Source: Veillonellaceae bacterium (GTDB lineage Bacteria > Bacillota > Negativicutes > Veillonellales > Veillonellaceae). Taken from it: a DNA stretch of 9,100 nt. A model generated the notes under the pieces. That model was not told the origin of the DNA, did no database searches, and saw only the letters and a list, made by a program, of their open reading frames with translations. The stretch lies in contig CAAFQR010000206.1 of assembly GCA_900765165.1 (NCBI GenBank), forward strand, positions 1 through 9,100. Reading direction: 5' to 3'. Both the position numbers and the translations under genes were made by a program. Below are positions 1 to 6,231 of this stretch, one piece after another; the stretch's first letter is position 1; each line of letters opens with the position of its first letter.

Positions 1-1118
1 GCAACGCCAATGCCCATGAAGGAAATCATCATGGGCTCCATGAGGCGTTCCCACTTTTTCAAATACACCGCAGCGAGCCGGTCGTAATAATCGGCGCAGT
101 GCGTAAGCATGGTCACCATTTCACCGGTTTCTTCGCCGACGGTGAGCATTTCCAGCAGAAATGCATTGCCAAGACCACAATCGACCATAGCCTTCGTCAA
201 CGGCGACCCTTTTTCGATGCGTTCCTTCACCTGTTGCTGTAGCGCCGCTGCTTGCACATTGCCGTACAGCGGCTCCGTCAACACCAACACGTCCCGAATC
301 GATAAGCCCCCGTCTAACAGCAGCGCCCAAATACGCGCCATGCGTCCCCAATAAAAGCAGTCAAACCACTCCTTGCCGGCTCCGTTGTGCCACCACCATT
401 GCTGGCGACGCACCTTGAAGGCCGGCCGTTGCCACGAGTAGACAAGAAAAGCCACTAACAGCCCCGTCAGTCCCCCTAGCAATAGCCCGTGAGACCGCAC
501 GGCCTGGCCAAAGCCAAAGAGCACTTTTGTCATGGTCGGCAGCGGCACGTGCATGGTGGCGAAGACTTTTTCAAAGGATGGTAAAATAAGCCCCACCGCT
601 ATGCCCGTAAAGACTAACATAAGCACTAAGAGGAAGCACGGATAGGCCATGGCACCGCGCAGCTGTTGCTGGCGTGCCGCCCGCTCCGTGTAAAGCCGGC
701 GAATGTCGTCAAAGCTGTCGCCTAAGGTACCGGACGCTTCGCCAGCTGCCAACAGCGCACAGCCAACGGCAGGAAAGCCTTCACTGCGCATGACATCAGA
801 CAACAAACGACCGCGTTGCACCGCTTCTTGAATACGCTGGTACGGAATCCGCTTGTGTGGTCGTTCGGCTAAAAACGCCATAACGCGCCGAATGGGCACG
901 CCAGCCTGCAATAACAGCGCCATCCGATAGGAAAATTCCGAAATATCCTTGTAGCGCCATTTTTTGACCTTACCGGCATTCTTCGGCACCGTCACTTCCA
1001 TGACGTGAAACTGCTGTTGCTGTAAACGATCCACTGCTTCTGCTTCCGAATCAGCCCACACCAGCGTTTCCGAAATCTGTCCTTCACCGTTAAAAACCTT
1101 GCACTTATATTGATTCAT
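1..1118 (-). CDS. pilC: Type IV pilus / type II secretion inner-membrane platform protein, PilC/GspF family (3' end outside window)
   Basis: This is the polytopic inner-membrane platform on which the pilus motor ATPases act. I read it by translating the minus strand from ATG 1118; 372 codons are visible and the frame is still open at the edge, so roughly 30 residues are probably missing against a usual length near 400. Two T2SSF domains are recognisable, about residues 58-180 and 250-372, each with the family motif (GEASGTL at 126-132, GEETGEM at 328-334). Membrane segments are near residues 158-180 and 211-228, and a third begins near 363. The start overlaps the end of the PilT-like gene by 14 bp in another frame. 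The nearest good Shine-Dalgarno, AAGGAGG, is 15 nt upstream inside that gene, so translational coupling is likely. PilC of a pilus and ComGB of a competence pseudopilus cannot be separated here; the family call is firm. Confidence 0.93.
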   Translation of the reverse strand, partial: MNQYKCKVFNGEGQISETLVWADSEAEAVDRLQQQQFHVMEVTVPKNAGKVKKWRYKDISEFSYRMALLLQAGVPIRRVMAFLAERPHKRIPYQRIQEAVQRGRLLSDVMRSEGFPAVGCALLAAGEASGTLGDSFDDIRRLYTERAARQQQLRGAMAYPCFLLVLMLVFTGIAVGLILPSFEKVFATMHVPLPTMTKVLFGFGQAVRSHGLLLGGLTGLLVAFLVYSWQRPAFKVRRQQWWWHNGAGKEWFDCFYWGRMARIWALLLDGGLSIRDVLVLTEPLYGNVQAAALQQQVKERIEKGSPLTKAMVDCGLGNAFLLEMLTVGEETGEMVTMLTHCADYYDRLAAVYLKKWERLMEPMMISFMGIGV

Positions 1119-2100
1119 AGCCTTGGTCCAATACCTCCTTGAACACATCCGGGTGTCCCCATTTTGCTTGCAACTCCCGCACGGCCATTTCCATGGTCCG
1201 CATTGGCGCCTGCGTCTCCTGAATTGAGTAAATCTGCGGTTCCTTACGCTGACGGATTAAATTCGCCACCGCCGGCGTGTTCAGCAAGATGTCGCGAGCC
1301 ACCAAAAACTGCTGCTCACACACGATAAGCCGCTGGCACACGACGGCGCGCAATACTTGAGACAATTGGCTGCGCACTTCGTCCTGCTGTTCCGCCGGGA
1401 ATAGTGAAATAATCCGATTCACCGCCATAACCGCTCGTTGAGTGTGCATAGTAGCAAAGACGAGATGACCGGTTTCGGCCGCATGAAGCGCCGCTTCCAG
1501 CGTAGCTCGATCACGGAGCTCACCAATCATGATTACGTCCGGATCCTCACGCAAGGCTTGACGCACCCCTTCCGCCATAGACGTTACATCACGGCCTAAT
1601 TGCCGTTGATGGATAAGGGATTTTTCATTGACGAAGGTATACTCAATAGGGTCCTCCAAGGTCACGATGTGACGCGCGAAATTCTCATTCACATATTGAA
1701 TGCAACCAGCTAAGGTAAAGGACTTGCCGGAGCCCGTCGGCCCAGCGATGAGCACTAACCCTTCCTTTAAAGATACGATGCGAGCTAACAGCTGGCTGTC
1801 CGCATCATCACCAAGCATGACCTTTTTGTTGTGAAGTAGCCGCAAGGTAGCACAGTTCCGGTCGGCAGCTCGATACAAATGAACACGGATGCGCACATCC
1901 TTAAACCCAAAGGATGCGTCCACCGTTCGTTCATCACCGCGACACAGAACCCGAAGCTCCCGGAACACCGCATCTGTAATGCACGACTGCGCCAAAATGG
2001 CGACGTCGTTGCCAATGCGTGCCCATGGCTTCATTCCCCCTTCCAAATGAATATCCGTAGCGCCTGCTTCTAAGGCAATTTCCAGTAATTCTTTGACCAT
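1105..2100 (-). CDS. pilT: PilT-like type IV pilus retraction ATPase
   Basis: A hexameric cytoplasmic ATPase expected to drive pilus retraction. In the 331-residue protein I see Walker A GPTGSGKS (120-127), an Asp box TLEDPIEY (147-154), Walker B with DPDVIMIGELRD (186-197), a His box ending FATMHT (to 220), and AVANLIRQ at 277-284. That last motif matches the AIRNLIRE signature separating PilT from PilB/GspE. Length is close to the usual 340-350. The frame can be opened at GTG 2112, but that codon lies inside the ribosome binding site AGGAGGTGAT (2117-2108), a full match to the 16S anti-SD, so it cannot be the start. ATG 2100 (11 nt spacing) or the adjacent GTG 2103 (8 nt) is the real start. 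The upstream gene's TAG overlaps this binding site. The downstream pilC-like gene starts inside this one. Unlike many genomes, pilT lies between pilB and pilC. Confidence 0.93.
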   Translation of the reverse strand: MVKELLEIALEAGATDIHLEGGMKPWARIGNDVAILAQSCITDAVFRELRVLCRGDERTVDASFGFKDVRIRVHLYRAADRNCATLRLLHNKKVMLGDDADSQLLARIVSLKEGLVLIAGPTGSGKSFTLAGCIQYVNENFARHIVTLEDPIEYTFVNEKSLIHQRQLGRDVTSMAEGVRQALREDPDVIMIGELRDRATLEAALHAAETGHLVFATMHTQRAVMAVNRIISLFPAEQQDEVRSQLSQVLRAVVCQRLIVCEQQFLVARDILLNTPAVANLIRQRKEPQIYSIQETQAPMRTMEMAVRELQAKWGHPDVFKEVLDQGYESI

Positions 2101-2115
2101 CACCGGTATCACCTC

Positions 2116-3123
2116 CTAGTGCGTACTAAGGCCACAACGGCGCACTTCTTCAGCCGTCGTAAACCCGTCGTCAATAGCAATCCGCGCCGCTTCGGCTAGC
2201 GTTTGCGCTAAATACTGCTCAGGTGCCGACCAATCCACAGGTCCCGTCGGTCGTTGCCAAAGCTCATACAGCGCCATGCGTCCTTCATAACCGTCAACAC
2301 CACAGCGTCGAACCAGTCGCTGCGATAACGCGCCGAGCAACGTTGCTTTCACCAAGTATTCGTCAACGCCCATATCCTTCAAGCGTTCAATTACACCTAA
2401 CGCTGTGTTCGTATGAATCGTTGAAAACACCCGATGCCCCGTCAGCGCTGCCCGCACGGCCAGCTCCGCTGTTTCCTTGTCTCGAATTTCACCGACCAAA
2501 ATCGTGTCCGGGTCTTGGCGCAATACGGCTCGTAAGCCTGCCGCGAAGGTAAGCCCTGCTTTTGGGTTCACTGGAACTTGCACAACGCCGGCAATGCTCG
2601 CTTCCACCGGATTTTCCAGTGAAATCACATTCTCATGGACCAAATCGAGCATGCGCAGTAACGCATACAGCGTCGACGTTTTCCCTGAACCGGTAGGCCC
2701 GCACACGAGGATGAGCCCATAGGGCGCTTGCAACAGCTGCTGAATTCGCTCCAGAATCGGCGCACTCATACCGAGCTCCGGCAACGTCTTATAACAGCTA
2801 TCGCGTCCCAAAATTCGACACACCACAGTTTCACCGTACAATGACGGCAATGAAGACACGCGCAGCATCAATCGGTCATGCCATTGCCAGCGTCCGTCCT
2901 GGGGCACGCGTTTTTCACTAATGTCCATACCGCTGCACACCTTAATGCGATTAATGACCTGTTCTGCCGCTGCGGTAGCAATGGTTTCACGAACCACCAA
3001 TGACCCATCAATGCGAAAGCGTATGATCATGCCATCTTTACCGGCATCAAAATGGATATCGCTGGCTCTTGCCTCCACGGCAGCTCCTATCATTCGGTCC
3101 AACTCCCAATCTGCTTGAAACAT
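2116..3123 (-). CDS. pilB: Compact PilB/GspE/ComGA-like pilus assembly ATPase
   Basis: A secretion-type AAA+ ATPase expected to power assembly of a type IV pilus or competence pseudopilus. The 335-residue protein has Walker A GPTGSGKT (142-149), an Asp box reading SLENPVE (168-174), Walker B with DPDTILVGEIRD (204-215) and a His box ending STIHTN (to 239). It is much shorter than typical PilB (about 550-570). The N-terminal GspE/PilB domain is absent and the protein opens directly in the PAS-like N2 region (ASDIHFDAG, 20-28). The four-cysteine zinc-binding loop before the final GYEGR segment is reduced to a single cysteine (274). In these respects it resembles Bacillus ComGA, so a competence role is possible. 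ATG 3123 is preceded by AAAGGA with 10 nt spacing, a weaker site than those of its neighbours. It is the first gene of the operon with the PilT- and PilC-like genes. Confidence 0.9.
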   Translation of the reverse strand: MFQADWELDRMIGAAVEARASDIHFDAGKDGMIIRFRIDGSLVVRETIATAAAEQVINRIKVCSGMDISEKRVPQDGRWQWHDRLMLRVSSLPSLYGETVVCRILGRDSCYKTLPELGMSAPILERIQQLLQAPYGLILVCGPTGSGKTSTLYALLRMLDLVHENVISLENPVEASIAGVVQVPVNPKAGLTFAAGLRAVLRQDPDTILVGEIRDKETAELAVRAALTGHRVFSTIHTNTALGVIERLKDMGVDEYLVKATLLGALSQRLVRRCGVDGYEGRMALYELWQRPTGPVDWSAPEQYLAQTLAEAARIAIDDGFTTAEEVRRCGLSTH

Positions 3124-3424
3124 ACGGCTTTCATCCTTTCTGCGTCACAGGTCCTCACGAACCATTACCAAATCCTCAAAAGCACACTCGTCAGGAGCGC
3201 ACAGAACGGTAATTCACGGGTTACGCAAAAAATTCCTATGTACTGTGACCACTGGTCACAACTTTGCGCTAAATTTTTTGAAATCAAGTGCCTGATTACA
3301 CAGTTCGCATAAAAAATGCATGTCCGTGGCACATTGTACCGATGGCTTATAAATACGCACTTACTATAAACTTAGGTTTTTCTGACACAAAATGATTAGC
3401 AAAGTGTTGCCACATTTTAGACAT
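3124..3424 (-). promoter_or_regulatory. Leader/promoter region of the pilus operon, no gene
   Basis: About 300 bases lie between the MerR gene's terminator and the pilus operon and hold no convincing gene. Read on the minus strand, the best promoter I find is TTGTGT (3390-3385), a 16-bp spacer and TATAGT (3368-3363), which would give a 5' leader of roughly 230 nt. A second, weaker possibility is TTGTGA just inside the 17-bp palindrome with TAGGAA 17 bp further on. Neither is close to consensus, so the start site is uncertain. Confidence 0.4.
3244..3260. promoter_or_regulatory. Perfect 17-bp palindrome, candidate operator of the pilus operon
   Basis: TGTGACCA-C-TGGTCACA is a perfect odd palindrome with 8-bp arms, whose near edge is 120 nt upstream of the pilB-like start codon. 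Its outer TGTGA and TCACA half-sites look like CRP/FNR-family sites but are 7 bp apart rather than the canonical 6. If transcription starts further upstream it could also fold as an RNA hairpin, so whether it acts as DNA or RNA is open. Confidence 0.5.
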
Positions 3425-3463
3425 AAAAAAACAGGCGCCCCGATTTTCATCGAAGCACCTGTT
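3425..3463 (-). terminator. Rho-independent terminator of the MerR gene
   Basis: On the minus strand a 15-bp fully paired stem (arms 3463-3449 and 3444-3430) carries a GAAA tetraloop and runs into seven T residues. Three of the pairs are G-U. It lies just past the MerR-family gene's stop codon and separates that gene from the pilus operon. Confidence 0.93.
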
Positions 3464-3475
3464 TGGCTCGTTTAC

Positions 3476-3889
3476 TTAATTGATTTTTGCACCATTAGCT
3501 TCGCAATCACGCGGGTCGCCCCATTCAAGGTGACCGGTCTTCATGGCTTCTTTATACTTTTCTACCTTATAAGAAATGCGTTCCAACGTAGCGGCAATCT
3601 GCTTCTGCTGTTGCAACAAAATCCGCTGCTGCTCAGCCAACAGCTCATAACGCGCTTCAATGGTCGAATCTCCTTCGCGATACAATTCCAAATACTTCGT
3701 CATAACTTCAACCGGCAAACCAGCCGAACGCATACATTTAGCCAACTCAATCCACTGTACATCGGAATCCGAGTAATTGCGAATCCCACCAGCCGTACGA
3801 CCTATCGGTGGTATCATGCCTACCTTCTCATAATAGCGCAACGTATCAGCGGACAAATTGCACAATTCACTTACCTCTTTTATTGTCAT
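3476..3889 (-). CDS. MerR-family transcriptional regulator
   Basis: A 137-residue DNA-binding activator. The N-terminal winged helix-turn-helix (about residues 1-48) contains the family hallmarks TLRYYEKVGMIPP and GGIRNYSDSDV. A dimerisation helix rich in Q, L and E follows at about 80-115, and the C-terminal tail is short. The cysteines (10, 51, 129) are scattered and do not form a recognisable metal site. Overall it resembles the AdhR/NmlR-like branch that responds to aldehydes or thiol stress; that effector assignment is inference only. ATG 3889 follows AGGAGG with 5 nt spacing. Its own promoter has the 19-bp spacer and central dyad typical of MerR targets, so autoregulation is likely. It sits between the solitary ATPase gene and the pilus operon. 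No gene for an obvious enzymatic target is adjacent, although mgsA (an aldehyde-forming enzyme) lies two genes upstream. Confidence 0.93.
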   Translation of the reverse strand: MTIKEVSELCNLSADTLRYYEKVGMIPPIGRTAGGIRNYSDSDVQWIELAKCMRSAGLPVEVMTKYLELYREGDSTIEARYELLAEQQRILLQQQKQIAATLERISYKVEKYKEAMKTGHLEWGDPRDCEANGAKIN

Positions 3890-3934
3890 AGCGACCTCCT
3901 GTGTATTACAGTATAGACCTGTTTCTTTGACTAT

Positions 3935-3965
3935 AGTGTATCACTTGGAGCACACTCTAAGTCAA
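3935..3965 (-). promoter_or_regulatory. MerR-type promoter with 19-bp spacer and operator dyad
   Basis: The -35 TTGACT (3965-3960) and -10 TACACT (3940-3935) are separated by 19 bp instead of 17, the hallmark of promoters activated by MerR-family proteins through DNA distortion. The dyad ACTTAGAG-TGTG-CTCCAAGT (3962-3943) pairs at 7 of 8 positions and fills the spacer. This promoter drives the MerR-family gene itself. Confidence 0.82.
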
Positions 3966-3981
3966 TAGATTCTACTATTGA
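3962..3981. repeat. Inverted repeat overlapping the -35 of the MerR promoter
   Basis: TCAATAG and CTATTGA form a perfect 7-bp inverted repeat around a 6-bp centre, between the ATPase stop codon and the MerR-type operator. One arm contains most of the -35 hexamer. No T-run follows on the minus strand, so it is not a standard terminator for the ATPase gene; it may be a second operator or a weak hairpin. Confidence 0.45.
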
Positions 3982-3998
3982 TTCTGGAAAACTTAGAC

Positions 3999-5426
3999 CT
4001 AGATTACTACCGCCCCCGCTTTTCGCATTGCAATGGCAATCTGATTAGAGTCGGTTTCATCATACAATTCGTCTTTCTGACCACCTAATACAATGTTCCG
4101 ATAATAAAAATCCCTCAAATTATTATTCGGTTTAACGTATTGCATACGAATGTAGCGGTTCATCGGATTTGTAGTGGTAAAGGCTACAAAATTCTTATCC
4201 AGGGTTTCTAAAGCACGAAGATTGTGCGATGTGAACATCAACTGCCCTTTCCCATACATGGCAATAACACCTAACAGTTCTCCTAACAAATATTCAAAGA
4301 TGCCAGCATCCAATTCGTCGATGACGACGGTAACAGTTGGGAAATTATACATAACAATCAAAAGTTGCAGAACAGACAAAAGCTTTTTAATACCTTCAGA
4401 TTCATATTTAAGAGGAATTTCTTTACCGTTGCGAACAGAAATTAACTGAATTCGCACCTGAGTCTCCCCACGTCGATCTAATTCTTCACCAAACTCTTTA
4501 ACATCTATAGCTAATCCTGGCACTAGTTGTCCTAAAACTAAATTCAAAGAAGGTAATAAACCTTTTAAGGCTTGAACGTTTGAGTATGACATAAGTGCTG
4601 CTTCATTGAGTGGACAAGTAAAAAATCGTGGATTAACCATGTGGTCATCAGCTATAAAAAAGGGTAATGGCAAGTAACTAGCTCTCACACCGCCACTAGG
4701 GCCAGCATTTACAATATACAGTTTATTACGAGCAAAACCACGAACTTCCCCTAGAAACTCACCGAATTTCTTATACTCTTCACTCTTCGAAAATGCCGAC
4801 GCTAGCTTATGATGCCACGCAAATGATTTGCCCGTTCTCAATGCCAACTCTTTTTCAACCATCAATTTCATATACGCTTGCGTATCATTGCCTACAACAG
4901 CATTTTGCTTGTTTTTAGGCTCAAAGATATCATCAGTGTCCGTCTTAATCATTGTTTGGCGACGTTGTTTTTCAGTAGCTGTTTCCAATGAAAAGTCAAT
5001 GCCTTCATCAAAAACAACAGTCTGATATGGATCTTCGTCTTGTTTTGTCTGTTTCGTTTCACGAACAGCCAAAGGTTGTTCTTCTGCTTCCTTTAACTCT
5101 TTCTTCAGTTTAAAGGAATACCAAATCGTCCCCTTTTCACCACGTTCTTCATCTTCGATAGAAAACATAAAATCCAGCCGTGCCCATGGTTTATCAGCCA
5201 TTATATAGTTATACTCAGCCGAGTTTAATTCACTGCCCGTTATAACCTTCTGTAAAATCTCAACAGCATCAATTAACGCCGTTTTACCAGACCCATTCTG
5301 CCCATAGACGCCCAAAATAGACGCTGCTTCCCCGTGGGGCCCGGGCATAAAGGATATAGTCCCTTTTTCTACATTTTTAAAATTTTCCAAAGAAATCGTC
5401 TCAATGCGAACCTTCATGTTTCTCAT
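3999..5426 (-). CDS. Solitary AAA/ABC-type ATPase, COG1106 (AAA_15/AAA_21) kind
   Basis: A 475-residue protein with an SMC/RecF-like split ATPase. Visible are an N-terminal strand-loop opening (ISLENFKNVE, 11-20), Walker A GQNGSGKT (42-49), an ABC-signature-like ESEGIKKLL (342-350), Walker B VVIDELD (367-373) and an H-loop histidine in FTSHN (401). A charged, Lys/Glu-rich insertion covers about 90-135. I see no TOPRIM or nuclease motif after the ATPase. Proteins of this class include the ATPase half of AbiL/RloB-type phage-defence pairs, but neither neighbour looks like a partner. Hand-sampled lines run about 32-43% GC against 50-60% in flanking genes, suggesting horizontal transfer. ATG 5426 follows AGGAG with 6 nt spacing; ATG 5417 is a less likely alternative. 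It has its own near-consensus promoter and no classical terminator before the MerR gene. A defence role is inference; the ATPase call is firm. Confidence 0.88.
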   Translation of the reverse strand: MRNMKVRIETISLENFKNVEKGTISFMPGPHGEAASILGVYGQNGSGKTALIDAVEILQKVITGSELNSAEYNYIMADKPWARLDFMFSIEDEERGEKGTIWYSFKLKKELKEAEEQPLAVRETKQTKQDEDPYQTVVFDEGIDFSLETATEKQRRQTMIKTDTDDIFEPKNKQNAVVGNDTQAYMKLMVEKELALRTGKSFAWHHKLASAFSKSEEYKKFGEFLGEVRGFARNKLYIVNAGPSGGVRASYLPLPFFIADDHMVNPRFFTCPLNEAALMSYSNVQALKGLLPSLNLVLGQLVPGLAIDVKEFGEELDRRGETQVRIQLISVRNGKEIPLKYESEGIKKLLSVLQLLIVMYNFPTVTVVIDELDAGIFEYLLGELLGVIAMYGKGQLMFTSHNLRALETLDKNFVAFTTTNPMNRYIRMQYVKPNNNLRDFYYRNIVLGGQKDELYDETDSNQIAIAMRKAGAVVI

Positions 5427-5427
5427 A

Positions 5428-5455
5428 ACAATCTCCTCTTCTGATACAATCTCCT
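5428..5455 (-). repeat. Duplicated ribosome-binding-site segment ahead of the ATPase gene
   Basis: The 10-mer AGGAGATTGT occurs twice 18 bp apart (5455-5446 and 5437-5428, minus strand). The proximal copy is correctly placed for ATG 5426; the distal one has no properly spaced start codon. Confidence 0.6.
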
Positions 5456-5476
5456 AAAACTCCATTTCTTGTCTTT

Positions 5477-5505
5477 ATTATACGTTACTACCTCCTATAT
5501 TTCAA
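5477..5505 (-). promoter_or_regulatory. Near-consensus sigma-A promoter of the ATPase gene
   Basis: TTGAAA (5505-5500) and a perfect TATAAT (5482-5477) are 17 bp apart, with AT-rich DNA upstream. Transcription should begin near 5470, giving a leader of about 45 nt. This is the strongest promoter in the window by match to consensus. Confidence 0.8.
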
Positions 5506-5563
5506 TTAAATTTACAATTTAGTCACTTTTTGTATCGATTTTAAAATTTATGGCATATTTACA

Positions 5564-5604
5564 AAATAAAAAGACCGCTCCAACCAATCGGTCAAAGCAG
5601 TCTT
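5564..5604 (-). terminator. Rho-independent terminator of mgsA
   Basis: On the minus strand a 15-bp continuous stem (arms 5604-5590 and 5585-5571), with four G-U pairs and a GATT loop, is followed by TTTTTATTTT. It lies 20 bp past the mgsA stop codon and isolates mgsA from the ATPase gene. Confidence 0.93.
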
Positions 5605-5624
5605 CAAAACTCAAAAAATTCTTT

Positions 5625-6056
5625 TTACATATTCGGCACTAAATCTGACGTATGGTCATATTCTTCATCCATCAGCGGGGATTGCAACAGGAAGTCTGCC
5701 GTTGCACGGTTCATAGCTACTGGAATGTTATAGAGCACGGCAATACGAAGCAATGCTTTTACGTCCGGATCATGAGGCTGAGAGGTCAATGGATCCCAGA
5801 AGAAGATCATAAAATCGATGTCACCGGTTACGATGCCGGCACCGATTTGCTGGTCACCGCCCAAAGGACCGCTGTGATAGCCTTTTACCGTTAAACCTGT
5901 AGCCTTCGAAATAAGCGACGCCGTCGTACCGGTACCACACAAATCATGCTGGCTCAATGTTTCAGCGTTTTTCTTCGACCACTCGATTAAATCCGGTTTC
6001 CGGTTATCATGCGCTACTAATGCAATTTTCTTTCGTTTTCCCAATGAAGTTGCCAT
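5625..6056 (-). CDS. mgsA: Methylglyoxal synthase
   Basis: Converts dihydroxyacetone phosphate to methylglyoxal and phosphate, a bypass of lower glycolysis used when phosphate is short or sugar phosphates build up; cytosolic. The 143-residue protein matches the whole family. Catalytic and binding residues seen in the E. coli enzyme (H19, D71, D91, H98, D101) are present here as H16 in LVAHD, D68 in GGDQQIG, D88 in FFWDPL, and H95 and D98 in PHDPDVKALLR. The phosphate-binding GTGTT loop is at 41-45. The protein ends about 10 residues earlier than the E. coli enzyme, which is common in the family. ATG 6056 follows AAGGAGG with 7 nt spacing. It is a single-gene unit between the DoxX terminator and its own terminator. 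A TATATT -10 is visible at 6090-6085, but I find no convincing -35, so its expression may depend on an activator. Confidence 0.97.
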   Translation of the reverse strand: MATSLGKRKKIALVAHDNRKPDLIEWSKKNAETLSQHDLCGTGTTASLISKATGLTVKGYHSGPLGGDQQIGAGIVTGDIDFMIFFWDPLTSQPHDPDVKALLRIAVLYNIPVAMNRATADFLLQSPLMDEEYDHTSDLVPNM

Positions 6057-6136
6057 AGATCGGCCTCCTTAGATAATTACTAAAAATATATGCACGTTTT
6101 CACCTTTTACTTTTATCACCCGTTAGCCAAAATAAA

Positions 6137-6171
6137 AGCGGTTGCAAGCCCTCCAATGACTTACAACCGCT
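6137..6171 (-). terminator. Rho-independent terminator of the DoxX gene
   Basis: A 12-bp stem (arms 6171-6160 and 6148-6137, one G-U pair) with an 11-nt loop runs into TTTTATTTT on the minus strand. It begins 55 bp after the DoxX stop codon, just ahead of mgsA. Confidence 0.9.
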
Positions 6172-6205
6172 AATACCCAAGGCTCTTACCTATATGGTAC
6201 ATTAC

Positions 6206-6231
6206 AATAAAATATTTCACAATATTTTATT
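6206..6231. repeat. Perfect 11-bp all-AT inverted repeat over the DoxX stop codon
   Basis: AATAAAATATT and AATATTTTATT flank a 4-bp TCAC centre. The TAA of the DoxX-family gene (6229-6227) lies inside one arm. There is no following T-run; the GC-rich terminator 35 bp further on appears to do the terminating. Confidence 0.6.

Noticed and set aside
2223..2552. A 109-codon open frame on the plus strand opposite the pilB-like gene
   Set aside because: The minus-strand frame carries full ATPase motifs through this stretch; the plus-strand product has no family features.
3244..3260. Canonical CRP or Rex site
   Set aside because: The TGTGA and TCACA half-sites are separated by 7 bp, not 6, and the central bases do not match the Rex consensus.
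3392..3916. A 174-codon open frame on the plus strand
   Set aside because: It lies opposite the MerR-family gene and its terminator, has no ribosome binding site or recognisable domain, and is explained as the antisense shadow of a real gene.
5424..5450. Eight-codon TTG-initiated leader peptide ending in an overlap with the ATPase ATG
   Set aside because: The only upstream AGGAG is one base from the TTG, too close to serve it.
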